Shown one piece after another: positions 17,222-26,500 of a stretch of 64,000 nucleotides of DNA. Positions within the stretch are counted from its first letter, which is position 1; every line of letters begins with the position of its first letter. Position numbers and translations under genes: made by a program. Below the pieces are notes generated by a model. It made no database searches and was not told where the DNA came from. It worked only from the letters and a program-made list of their open reading frames with translations. The stretch is from positions 1 to 64,000 of the forward strand of contig JAKFYD010000001.1 of assembly GCA_021731025.1 (NCBI GenBank). Direction: 5' to 3'. This DNA comes from Pseudobdellovibrionaceae bacterium (GTDB lineage: Bacteria > Bdellovibrionota > Bdellovibrionia > Bdellovibrionales > Bdellovibrionaceae).

Positions 17222-17337
17222 TTATTCTTTGTAATTTAGGGCGCGCTGAAAAGTTGCGAGTGGGTGCGGTGGAAGCGCTTCGAAAACCAGCGGACATCGA
17301 CGAAATTTTGAGAATTATTAAGAAGATCACTCAGTAA
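17222..17337 (+). pseudogene. remnant of a response-regulator receiver domain (C-terminal end only)
   Basis: Directly after the map stop, the frame ending in TAA 17335-17337 reads GRAEKLRVGAVEALRKPADI and then DEILRIIKKITQ. This matches the last helix-strand-helix of a receiver domain: the GA...L.KP block with the conserved Lys-Pro followed by D..E.L..I. No start codon or upstream receiver part is present; the upstream sequence is the map gene in another frame. I interpret it as the tail of a deleted receiver gene. Confidence 0.5.
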
Positions 17338-17344
17338 AAAAAGT

Positions 17345-17366
17345 AAAGGGGGCGGTTGTCCCCTTT
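17345..17366. terminator. bidirectional terminator candidate
   Basis: AAAGGGG (17345-17351) pairs with CCCCTTT (17360-17366). On the minus strand an A-rich upstream run becomes a T-rich tail, so it can serve the leftward lipoprotein gene as well as the map side. Confidence 0.5.
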
Positions 17367-17402
17367 GCAGTTCGTAAGGGGAAAGAAAAACCTATACTGG
17401 TC

Positions 17403-18593
17403 TCACTCCCGCCCATGGTATATATAATCAGAGCCTAATTTTTCAAAAACTTCTCGCACTTTGGGACTGAGTTCATGGTGGTTGCAGCCAGGCCTAGAGG
17501 TGTTTGCGTCATCAGAGGTAGGAATCAATGAAGGCATCAAGCCGTTAAATGTCAAATTCTCTTCACTTAAAAAATGACGAGCTTTTCTCTTTAATGTTTG
17601 CATTTCTTTACTCAGGTCTTCGTATTTATTTAAGACCGATGTGAACTGGGAATTGTCCGTTGATTCAAGATCTGACTTATAGAGAGTCTGGAACTTTTCG
17701 ATTTCATTTTTCATTTCTTCCATCAGCCCTTCAGCAGTTTTTGCGGAAGTGAGAATGTAACCGGCTCCGTTGATTCTTTGTGCGGAATGAACGACTTTCA
17801 GTTGGCCATCATCCATAAGGTCTCCAAGAACTCCTTCGATCGCCATCTCTTCAAGAAAATAGACTTTTAAAATGTCGACGCCCATAACAGCAAGTTTGTG
17901 CAGTTTTTCTTTCGCAACTTTAACTTTATCCTTGCGATCTGAAGTTTGTTTATCGAGCTCTTTCTTTGCATTTTTATAATCTTTACTTGTGCGACCAAAA
18001 TCTCCTTGGAGATCGGATTCAAAATCGGGTCTGTCTTTGTCGAGCTGGCTGTGAAAGAGGTGATGCATGTATTCGTGAATTAAAATCCATTTATTGGAAT
18101 CAGCGCGAACAATAATGCTTGCATCGGGTGTCGTACTGGGGAGCCCTGGTGTATTGGCCCTGTTGTACAAACCGAGAACGCTCGCTTCTTTGGCAAATCT
18201 AGCAAAATTTTCTTCGAGATCTGTCGGAGCCGAGGGAAGAGAGTTTGCAAAACCACAAGAATCTGGTTGATAAGCTTTCGTCTTGTAAAAATGCACTCGA
18301 GTTTTACTTTCTGCGAATCTGACAAGCTCTGCAGCACTCGCGGCCAAAACCGGAGTCAAAAGTCCTTCATCGTACCTTTTTCCAAAATAACTATCCACGA
18401 CGCGTTTTGAGTCTGAAACCACAGCCGAGTCGCCCTCGCCGTATTCGTAGGCGCAAGACGCTTTGACGTATTCGGTGTAGTCATGAGTAACGTCCTCTAA
18501 TTTTTTTTCTGAACGTCCCGACGAACAAGAGAAAATGAATGCGGAAAGTGAAAAGACAAACAGCTTAAGAACAGTGGATTCAGAATGGAACAT
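17403..18593 (-). CDS. lipoprotein with HEYMH zinc-metallopeptidase-like motif
   Basis: A 396-residue exported protein. ATG 18593 has GAGGGG upstream. The signal sequence VLKLFVFSLSAFIFSC ends in a Cys followed by Ser-Ser, a plausible lipobox. WILIHEYMHHLFHSQ carries an HExxH motif, and about 70 residues later FLEEMAIEGVLG could give the third Glu ligand, as in gluzincins. Long charged helical segments surround the site. I do not recognise a named family; peptidase activity is inference from the motif. Confidence 0.7.
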   Translation of the reverse strand: MFHSESTVLKLFVFSLSAFIFSCSSGRSEKKLEDVTHDYTEYVKASCAYEYGEGDSAVVSDSKRVVDSYFGKRYDEGLLTPVLAASAAELVRFAESKTRVHFYKTKAYQPDSCGFANSLPSAPTDLEENFARFAKEASVLGLYNRANTPGLPSTTPDASIIVRADSNKWILIHEYMHHLFHSQLDKDRPDFESDLQGDFGRTSKDYKNAKKELDKQTSDRKDKVKVAKEKLHKLAVMGVDILKVYFLEEMAIEGVLGDLMDDGQLKVVHSAQRINGAGYILTSAKTAEGLMEEMKNEIEKFQTLYKSDLESTDNSQFTSVLNKYEDLSKEMQTLKRKARHFLSEENLTFNGLMPSLIPTSDDANTSRPGCNHHELSPKVREVFEKLGSDYIYHGRE

Positions 18594-18764
18594 AGACCCC
18601 TCATTTTCCGCCGATAGTAGCATCAGCTAACGAGGAGTTTCAAGTTTTCAAATCCGAAGAAAGAATTTACACGAAACGGCGCAAACATTGGCAGCTTTAG
18701 GAGAAGAATATCTGTCGATCTTTTAGTCATGCTTTATCTGGGTCATGTCTTCCAGCTCTGATGC

Positions 18765-19628
18765 TTATTTAATCACGGAGATTAAATTTTTAAAGTAAGC
18801 CGGCATTTCAGCGCGAGGGTACCAAGCTAAGGCTAAAGGATCTTTTAGGCTTCGGCCTTGGTTTAATTTGATCAACTGACCATTTTGTAAAAAAGGTTCA
18901 GCAATTTCTTTCGAAAGAAGACCAAAACCAACGCCTTCGACCAACAAAGTCGACAGCGCCTTGTTTTCATTCACAAATAAGCGTGGCCTTTTTAAATGCT
19001 TTAAAAGGTCGAGCTCTTTTAAATAATTTAAGCTGGTGTGATCATCTTTGTGAAATGCAAAGAGTCTTTCTTTGTGAAGAATATCAATTAACTCTCGGCC
19101 TTTCCATTTAGGATGGCCTAGAAGAAAATACTCATCGGGTTTAATCATTTTGCTATCGAGCTCTAAGGGCACCTGATGGGGGTAGAGCAAAACGATATCA
19201 ACAATTCCTTGTTTGATCAGGTCGAGTCGGTTTTCACGATCATCAATTACAAAATGAATATTTAAGCTTGGCCATTTCTTAAAAACCTGTTGGCACTGAG
19301 GCACAACACGGCCAGAGATGCAGCTGGTTGGACCTGCAATACGAAGCTCAATGTCTTCGCGTTGACCTGAGTTTTTTAACTCGGCAAGGGTTTCTCCTTC
19401 GAGCTCGCGAGCGCGAAGACAGTATTTCAGGAGCGACTTGCCTTCGGTAGTTAAGCTCATTCCCCTACGGCTGCGTACAAAGAGGGAAACGCCCATATCC
19501 TTTTCGAGGGCTTTGATTCTTTGGGTGATTCCTGTCTGGCCGATTCCGAGTTTGTCAGCGGCAGCGCTAACAGTGGAGTGTTCATGGACGGCTAGGAAGG
19601 CTTGAAGGTTGTGGCTTAGTAGTATCAT
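18765..19628 (-). CDS. LysR-family transcriptional regulator
   Basis: A 287-residue regulator of normal LysR length. The N-terminal winged helix-turn-helix is clear (LQAFLAVHEHSTVSAAADKL, then IGQTGITQRIKALEKDMGV and LFVRSRRGMSLT). The C-terminal half is the two-lobed effector-binding domain (ELRIAGPTSCISGRVVPQCQ). It is divergent from a small secreted-protein gene at 19740; the AT-rich gap with ATGATATATACATC near its start may hold the operator. The effector is unknown. Confidence 0.9.
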   Translation of the reverse strand: MILLSHNLQAFLAVHEHSTVSAAADKLGIGQTGITQRIKALEKDMGVSLFVRSRRGMSLTTEGKSLLKYCLRARELEGETLAELKNSGQREDIELRIAGPTSCISGRVVPQCQQVFKKWPSLNIHFVIDDRENRLDLIKQGIVDIVLLYPHQVPLELDSKMIKPDEYFLLGHPKWKGRELIDILHKERLFAFHKDDHTSLNYLKELDLLKHLKRPRLFVNENKALSTLLVEGVGFGLLSKEIAEPFLQNGQLIKLNQGRSLKDPLALAWYPRAEMPAYFKNLISVIK

Positions 19629-19739
19629 TAATTATGATATATACATCAAAAACATCAATTTTACAACAGGCATCGAAAGAGCTATTTTGCGCTGGCAGTT
19701 AATGACTGCATTTGAAACTTAAATCAGAAAGTGGTGTTT

Positions 19740-20114
19740 ATGGAAAAGTTAATTATACTCCTTATGTTTTTGATCCCAGCAGCTGCCTTTAGCCAATCGC
19801 CCGCGCGATGCTACAGTGTTGTTGCCAATAGGACTGGTCAATATATGGTGGATGTTAAGGATGTTAATGTTCGTTACCTATCAAACACCGACATGAGAAT
19901 TACAATCACTGGAGGAGGTCAACCTCGGGTCACGAACCTGCAAGCATTGCATGTGGCTTCAAAGACAAGTCCTTGGATCTTTTCTGATGATAGTTTTCAA
20001 TTAGCGATCGATCATCGTAGTAAACAAGCAAATGATATTTACCAGGGTGAGTTAGTAATCAAAGAGAGAACTCGAGTTAAATTGACGTGCAAAATTTTGA
20101 ACGGCTTGAGATAA
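19740..20114 (+). CDS. small secreted protein of unknown function
   Basis: 124 residues with signal peptide MEKLIILLMFLIPAAAFS and cleavage likely before QSPARCYS. Two Cys (PARCYS and KLTCKI) are placed to form a disulfide across a small beta-rich domain. ATG 19740 is preferred over GTG 19731. It is divergent from the LysR gene and may be its target; no family is recognised. Confidence 0.6.
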   Translation: MEKLIILLMFLIPAAAFSQSPARCYSVVANRTGQYMVDVKDVNVRYLSNTDMRITITGGGQPRVTNLQALHVASKTSPWIFSDDSFQLAIDHRSKQANDIYQGELVIKERTRVKLTCKILNGLR

Positions 20115-20141
20115 AAATATACTTTTGTTGATAGGAATGTT

Positions 20142-20168
20142 GGACGCTAATATATCGAATTAGCGTCC
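20142..20168. terminator. perfect 10-bp stem hairpin, bidirectional terminator candidate
   Basis: GGACGCTAAT (20142-20151) and ATTAGCGTCC (20159-20168) are perfectly complementary around a 7-nt loop. It lies between convergent genes, and its right arm overlaps the last codons of the leftward gene. Confidence 0.55.
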
Positions 20169-20681
20169 GGCATTGCCACGTTTTGTATGCCTATGTCGTG
20201 AACTGACTGGCGGTTGAGAAACTTTATCGCACGAATTCTTTTCCAGAGCCATCGTGAGTTCATTATCGATGGCCATTTTAACAGCGGCAATATTTACGTT
20301 CGTCGACAATAAAAACGAATCCGCATCAGCAGGTAGGCTCCCACTATTTTTTAGTTTACCTAACATCAGTATCATTTTTGTATAAACTTGTGTTGAATCA
20401 TCGATTAAAGACTGACTATCGGCACTTAAGCCTGACAGTTGTTGAATGCGTTGAATTCTTAATAAAACACCTCTGAAAGCATCACGCGAAACTTCAAATT
20501 TTTCATTTAAACTTAACGAATTATCCATTTTAAATTTTTGGAAATCAATTTTCCAAAGGATATGTTTTTCAGAGATTTCCTGAAGTTCTTTACATCTAGA
20601 TAGTTCCGGCAACATGGCAGTTCCGAATGCATGCTGAGTTTGCCCCAACAAAAGAAACATAAGTAATAAATGCTTAATCAT
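20160..20681 (-). CDS. secreted helical protein of unknown function
   Basis: 173 residues with signal peptide MIKHLLLMFLLLGQTQHAFG. ATG 20681 has AGAGGT about 6 nt upstream. The mature part is largely helical, with two Cys (SRCKEL near the N terminus and KNSCDK near the C terminus) and a basic tail. The terminal codons lie in the right arm of the hairpin at 20142-20168. No family is recognised. Confidence 0.6.
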   Translation of the reverse strand: MIKHLLLMFLLLGQTQHAFGTAMLPELSRCKELQEISEKHILWKIDFQKFKMDNSLSLNEKFEVSRDAFRGVLLRIQRIQQLSGLSADSQSLIDDSTQVYTKMILMLGKLKNSGSLPADADSFLLSTNVNIAAVKMAIDNELTMALEKNSCDKVSQPPVSSRHRHTKRGNAGR

Positions 20682-20814
20682 AAATACCTCTAGCCAAATA
20701 GGTGCAGTCATTGGACCACCCTAAATGCCGTAGAATAGTTTTCATCGTTTCATATTGAGACAAGCCCCGATTTGCGATGTTCAACTGTAAAAAGTATTGT
20801 CAGCTCTAAATGAG

Positions 20815-21687
20815 CTATGGTTTTCGTTCGATAAACACAAAGCGCAGGAAGTTTTGATCAACGATCATTTTTTGAAGGTACTTGGTGTAGGTGATACCGG
20901 TTTCAGAATAAAGATTTAGTGTTGCTGCAAGCTGAAGGGGATCTAAGGGAGTTTGTGAGGATCTAAACTCAGCTCGTCTTTTTCGAAAGAACTCGGAAGA
21001 TTTCTTTGTATTTAAGAACTGAATGTAATCGGAAACGCCTTCAACCCTTGAACTGTATTTTTTAATGCAAACCTTTTTATTATTAAGGGCAGTCAAGCAT
21101 TGATCTTTACCGAAAGATCCGTGGATACCAAAAAGATTGTTGCCTTGTATGGCTGCACGGCTTGTTCCCCATCCTGATTCAATGGCAGCCTGAGCGATAA
21201 TCAACGGGAGGGGAACAATGTCAACGCGAGCAAGGAGATCCTGCATGCTTGCCATGTCTTCTACTCCATAGTCACTTTTAATTCGGTCCAACCAGTTAGC
21301 TTCGTCGTTAGATAGAGCTGTAGAAAGAGATTTCACTTGAAGCGCCTGAACCTGTAATCTTTGTTTATAAACCTGTTTGCTCATGCGAATAGTGCCGGGG
21401 AGTAAGGCGCAAACAAAGTCTTTCTTTTTCGCCGTTGTAAATCCATTCAGATCATCCGAATTACAAAAGGATGCAACTAACTGTGCATCCTCTTCAGAAG
21501 GCTTATCGAGGTTTACAGCAAACTGTTCGGCCTCGAAGGGATTTGAGGTGGTCGGCGTGTTTGTATCGATAGTTTGGAACTGAGCTCCGCATGCCGTAAG
21601 AAACAAAGAGCCAAGCAAGTAGAACGCGACCAAACTGAAATTTAGCCTTAGAAAGTTAGAATGAATGGAACAAGTTTTCTTAGACAT
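20815..21687 (-). CDS. Bax-like glucosaminidase-domain lipoprotein
   Basis: A 290-residue lipoprotein: the signal ends LGSLFLTACGA, a good lipobox. The C-terminal half (residues ~145-285) matches the mannosyl-glycoprotein endo-beta-N-acetylglucosaminidase/FlgJ-Bax fold: PLPLIIAQAAIESGWGTSRA carries the catalytic Glu, followed by GNNLFGIHG and KYSSRVEGVSDYIQFLNT. Likely cleaves peptidoglycan glycan strands in the periplasm. ATG 21687 is used; GGGG lies about 9 nt upstream. Monocistronic. Confidence 0.85.
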   Translation of the reverse strand: MSKKTCSIHSNFLRLNFSLVAFYLLGSLFLTACGAQFQTIDTNTPTTSNPFEAEQFAVNLDKPSEEDAQLVASFCNSDDLNGFTTAKKKDFVCALLPGTIRMSKQVYKQRLQVQALQVKSLSTALSNDEANWLDRIKSDYGVEDMASMQDLLARVDIVPLPLIIAQAAIESGWGTSRAAIQGNNLFGIHGSFGKDQCLTALNNKKVCIKKYSSRVEGVSDYIQFLNTKKSSEFFRKRRAEFRSSQTPLDPLQLAATLNLYSETGITYTKYLQKMIVDQNFLRFVFIERKP

Positions 21688-21868
21688 CAGTCGTTTCCCC
21701 AAACTCCTCGCTCCTGTTACTTCAAAGATAAAGCCATTTGATTTTAGCTAAGGAATCAATAGGATGGCCTATTCCCAACTCAGGTGGATTCGATCTTGAA
21801 AATCTTACAGGAGTGTTCGGACTTTTGACAGGGCGATGCAATATATGCACATTTGGATGGATTGCATT

Positions 21869-22390
21869 TCACGCTAAGCCGTGCTGAAAGTACTTTTGCC
21901 ATTGTCGGCGGCTGCGAATGTAAATAACTTTATGTTTAAGGTCGTCGCGAGATAAAATTCTCACAAGTTCCGGGCGCATATTCCGGTGCATATTCAAAAG
22001 AGATTTTAATAATCTTTGGGTGTGCTCAAGGTTGAGTTCTTGGCATCCTGGTGGAAGCTCGGCGCGGGGAGACCAAAGATTTTTGATTTGTCTCTTGAGC
22101 GTCCACCAAATGTGAAGAGAGAGGGGCAGATCAATAAAGACAATTCTATCGGCCTGGCCTAAGCGGGACTCAAGCAAATCCAAAGGGCCATAGCCATCAA
22201 TAAGCCACGAATCCTGCTGCTCGATCATTTTTATCTGTGCAAGGCTTTCAGGAAGGGGGCGTCTCTTTAAGCCGGGTAAAAATTCGATAGCATCCACGTG
22301 CGCCAGGGGAAGATTGTGCAACTGGGATAAGCGGCGGCTCAGAAGCGTTTTGCCACCGCAAATATTACCAATCACAGCAACTTTTTTCAT
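21869..22390 (-). CDS. P-loop kinase-like protein (FlaR/adenylate-kinase-like)
   Basis: A 173-residue P-loop NTPase. Walker A is GNICGGKT (residues 8-15), followed by LAHVDAIEFLPG, SWLIDGYG and RIVFIDLPLSLHIWW. This matches the small AAA/adenylate-kinase-like group annotated as DNA topology modulation protein FlaR. The substrate is unknown. It starts 7 bp after the stop of the upstream secreted-protein gene, so they are probably co-transcribed. Confidence 0.75.
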   Translation of the reverse strand: MKKVAVIGNICGGKTLLSRRLSQLHNLPLAHVDAIEFLPGLKRRPLPESLAQIKMIEQQDSWLIDGYGPLDLLESRLGQADRIVFIDLPLSLHIWWTLKRQIKNLWSPRAELPPGCQELNLEHTQRLLKSLLNMHRNMRPELVRILSRDDLKHKVIYIRSRRQWQKYFQHGLA

Positions 22391-22397
22391 CCTAACC

Positions 22398-23399
22398 CTA
22401 TCTGACCGAAGGCATAACTTGAGTATCTACCGGGTTTTTCTTTTCGAAAAAGCCACGATGCTCTAGGCGTTGTGCGATTTCTTCGGGTTTGCATTCGTAA
22501 CATCTTTTTCCGACACTATAAAGAAGGGGTCCCATCGAGTTCCGGTAAATCTGAAATTGTTTTTTGTGGAACTCGAGAGCTTGAGGGTCAGTTACGGGTT
22601 CGCCATTAATATAAGTGCCTTCGAGCTTTGGCTCCATATTGTCTTTGCCCTGCATAAAGTTGTAAGTGATGTTTTGGGTTGGTTTGGAATCAACCACAAT
22701 AATTTGTACAAAGCCTTCTTGGCTCCCTGTTTTTTTCGAATAGACCACTTTAGCATTCTGACCTAATTTAAGACCTCGATCGACGAAATCAGCTTCAGCG
22801 CTTTCAGCATTGCATTTAAGACTTTTAGGAAGAATTTCGCGATTGTCAGTTTTTGCCTGTGTCTTAAGATTATCGCGGAAGAAATCAACCATTTCGTTAC
22901 AATCGTTGGCGACCGCCATTGAAGTTAATTGCGTTCCTATAATTGCGCCGACAACTGTTAAAAAAACCCATTTAAGTTGGGCCTGAGCCTCGGGCATAAA
23001 AGTTTTCCATAAACTGGTTTTTGTTTTCAAGGCCGTGTCGACCTTATGGATAATGCTAAGATAGCTATCTTGCCGTTCGACCACGACTTTTTGACCATTG
23101 AATTTGAATTCACCTTTCGACGCATCGATGACTTCAACAGTCATTCTTGCGCCTTTATCTTCTTTCAGTGTTAGAATGCCTTTTTCAAAGCTTGATTTAG
23201 GCAGTGCTCGAGTTGGGTGAACTTTCACCAGCTCTTTAAGTTCTTTTTGTCGAATTTTGTTAGGGACTGTTTTTTCAATGAATTCATCCATCGTCGAAGA
23301 CGTCGTTAGTGCTCGGGAAAAACCCTCGAGTGTGGTCGCGGACGCCGAAGTTGTCCAAAATAGATTAAAGGATAAAAATACACTCAAGCATTTCTTCAT
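22398..23399 (-). CDS. secreted or membrane-associated protein of unknown function
   Basis: A 333-residue protein with signal peptide MKKCLSVFLSFNLFWTTSAS; ATG 23399 has GAGGTG about 5 nt upstream. A second hydrophobic segment (WVFLTVVGAIIGTQLTSMAV, residues ~147-166) could anchor the C-terminal half. A CYECKPEE motif near the end may be a disulfide or metal site. No family is recognised. It is divergent from the SNF2 helicase and upstream of the P-loop gene. Confidence 0.6.
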   Translation of the reverse strand: MKKCLSVFLSFNLFWTTSASATTLEGFSRALTTSSTMDEFIEKTVPNKIRQKELKELVKVHPTRALPKSSFEKGILTLKEDKGARMTVEVIDASKGEFKFNGQKVVVERQDSYLSIIHKVDTALKTKTSLWKTFMPEAQAQLKWVFLTVVGAIIGTQLTSMAVANDCNEMVDFFRDNLKTQAKTDNREILPKSLKCNAESAEADFVDRGLKLGQNAKVVYSKKTGSQEGFVQIIVVDSKPTQNITYNFMQGKDNMEPKLEGTYINGEPVTDPQALEFHKKQFQIYRNSMGPLLYSVGKRCYECKPEEIAQRLEHRGFFEKKNPVDTQVMPSVR

Positions 23400-23484
23400 A
23401 TTCACCTCACAAAAAATGATAGGGGGTCCTTTTGGAATGCGCAAGCGCTCGAAAGCCTATTATTATAGCAATTCTACAAAAAAC

Positions 23485-23513
23485 TTGTGCTTGGACTTGG
23501 GATTGGCTAAGAT
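23485..23513 (+). promoter_or_regulatory. sigma70-like promoter candidate for the SNF2 helicase gene
   Basis: TTGTGC (23485-23490) and TAAGAT (23508-23513) are separated by 17 bp. If used, transcription would begin near 23520 and translation would have to start downstream of TTG 23432. Confidence 0.35.
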
Positions 23514-23551
23514 TTCCGGTCACTCTCTGGAGACCCCCGAACTTGGCGCTA

Positions 23552-26500
23552 TTGAAGCTTGATAAGTTTATTTTGCGATACCCTCATCCCCTTTTTCTAA
23601 AGAAGGGAAGTGGGTTAAAAAACCTTCGTCCGCTGAATTTGCAAAAGCCAAATGATTCGTATTCGAACACAACCCTTAAAACTCGGCTTTCTGACATTCC
23701 AACTACAATCTATTCGCGATGGCTGAACCGCATCACTTATCAAAGTTCGATGAAAGATGACTATTTCGAGTGCATCTATTTTGGTTATTCCGACGGGAAG
23801 ATGATCTCTTTGGGGAATTTGCCCTTAGCGCCGCCGGCCTATTTGGGCGTCTTACCGACGGGCTTGCGTTGGCCTGATCTGATTCAAGCCCTGCGGGCCA
23901 CCGATGAACTTGATGTCAATTATTCGTGGACCTCTTCGGGCCTAATTGATCCTCAAGCGCGACAGCGGCAAGCCCTTCGCCAAATCTTGAAAGCTGACAA
24001 TGCCACAAAGCCCTTTGATTCTTTGATGTCGATGGTGCTGAAGTTTTTTTCTGCAAAAACTTTTTTTCGTGATTTGGAAGTTGGAATCAGTTTCCCTGAA
24101 GAGGGACAGGACATCTATGTTCCGATCAGTCGAGTCGAGATGGGGGAGGATTCCTTTTTCAGTGCTCAGGCTCGACGCTTTATGGACGGCGATAAAGACA
24201 AATATGAAGTTCAATTTACTTTAAAAGAAACTTCGGCTGATCTGGTGACTCCGTTTTTTGATCTCAATTCAGAGACCGGTCTACTGCGAGTGCAATCCAA
24301 TGCACGAGCCCGCTGGACAAGTCTATTTTCTCTCTTTGATAAATTAGAAAGTGAAGGAAAAGAAACCACGAATGAAGATCAGTTCGAACAAATGACTTTC
24401 GAGACTTCTTCCTTGGAAGCTGTGGCTCGTGTTTTTGAAACAGACCCGAAAGTCTTGCAATCTTCTGTGTCTTTGGATGAAGTTTCTTCCAAAGTGGTCG
24501 TGGATTGCGGTAGCGATTTAAAAAGTTTTCAAGTCCGAATGGATTTGTTGAATCAAGGCGGAAGCCTTATTCATTTCGGTGGGCTCACGGCATGGATGCT
24601 GAATAACTGTGAAGAAGGTCTACGTACTTTTATTCCCGAGCAGGGAAAATTCTTTATCACCCAGCGGCGGGGACGACAACGCGATGAAGAAATGAAACTT
24701 TTGCGCCATCAAGGTGCCGCTCTATTGCTGATTTATGAAAGCAGTCTTTACATCTTAGGAAAAAATCAGACCACGGGCGAAAAAATAACTTCGTATTCAG
24801 AATTTCAGGCTTACATATTTCAACGTTGGCAAGTTTTGATCGGCAACAAAGGAGAAAAAAGAAATGTTCCTTTGTGGAATGCTGATCTGAACCAGGCTTT
24901 AAAAAAAATAATTCTCACTGTGGTGGAAACATACCGTCGCCGATTGCCCTGCTTTTCCCGAGAAGATGGAAAAGTCAGTGGGATGACCAAGGGTTGCGAG
25001 GTTTCCCTGACTTGCGCCTTGGTTGAGTTAGCTTTAAAGCTTCATGGCAATAGCATTTTGATTAAACAAAAAACAATGTCTTTGGAAAAGTTCTTCACGG
25101 TCAGCAGTGATCAAGATTTGCAGTGGGTGCCTGATCGTCGAGAAGCGAAAACGGATCACAGCTGTCAACTCAGTGAAGGTGTGGGCGGTTGGTATCTTAT
25201 TTCTTTTTTAAAAAATTATGGCTTCGAGATCGAATTCAATGGCGTTCCTATGGCCGAGTTGAACGAAGAAGATCTGCGTGGAGTTATTTCCATTCAATCG
25301 ACGCCATCCGCGGATGAATCTTATTTTTCATTGAACCCCAGCGTGTACTTTATGGGAAAAAAAATAAATCCGGAAGAGCTTAGCTTTGATGGCAGCGGCG
25401 AATTTTTAAAATACCGCAATGAAATTTATTTTGTGCCCCGAAAAAATTTGCCGGGGGTGCGCTCGTTGATGGCCTTCTGGCAAAGATTAGCCGTGGATAA
25501 AGAGAAGGAATCTTCATCTCTGGAAGGAAAATACATTCAGTTGCCTCGGCATGGAATGTTGGATGTCTTGGCTATGGCCAATCAGGGTGTCGAGCTCGAG
25601 TTAGATCCGGAATCACAAAAGCTTCTCGAGTACTATCGCCATCTGGGAAAACAATCGGCGGCGGCTTCAGAAATTCATTCACAAATTGAACTTAAGTCTT
25701 ATCAGTTGATCGGAGTGCAGTGGATCTGGGATCTTTACCAGATGGGGCTTGGGGGAATTCTCAGTGATGAAATGGGTTTGGGGAAGACGGCTCAGGTTCT
25801 TGGCTTTTTTGAACTCTTAAAAAGACGCCAAGCTGAAAGTAAATCTCCAAGTCTGATCATTGTGCCGACCTCTTTGCTTCACAATTGGACTTATGAAGCC
25901 AAACGATTTTTTCCGAATTTGAATTTGCAAATTTTAGGTTCGGGAAAAGATATTCGAGCTTATTTAGCTGCAGAAATTCAACCGCATACTCTATTTGTAT
26001 CGACTTATGGTTTAATGTACGAGCACCGTGATGTGTTTTTCACTCTGAAATGGAATGTGATTGTTTTTGATGAAGCTCATCAGTTGAAAAACATCACGGC
26101 CCAGCGAACAGGTGTAGCTCGGCAGCTTAAGGCACGATTTAAGTTAGCGATGACAGGAACGCCGCTGGAAAATAATTTAGTGGAATTTTATTCGCTCTTC
26201 GATTTGATTTTGCCCAGGGGTCTTGGCAGTTTGAGCAGTTTTCGTAAACTTTATGTTGATGAGCATTCGCTGTTTCGCGCAGCTCAGATGGAGCATCTGC
26301 GCTTAAGATCCCGACCCGTTTTGCTTCGACGAACCAAAGAATCTGTTCATCTGGAATTGCCTGAAAAAATTGAAACTCTGGTGCCGCTGGAAATGGAAAA
26401 GCGTCAAAAAGATTTGTATCGAAGTGTAGCGATGCAGTTTAACACTGAAGTTCTGTCGGTGATTGATAAAGAAGGTGAAGCTTCGGCTCAACTTCATATG

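Noticed and set aside
19629-19739. Defined LysR operator (T-N11-A) between the divergent genes
   Set aside because: Several AT-rich matches fit the loose pattern equally well; none is distinctive.
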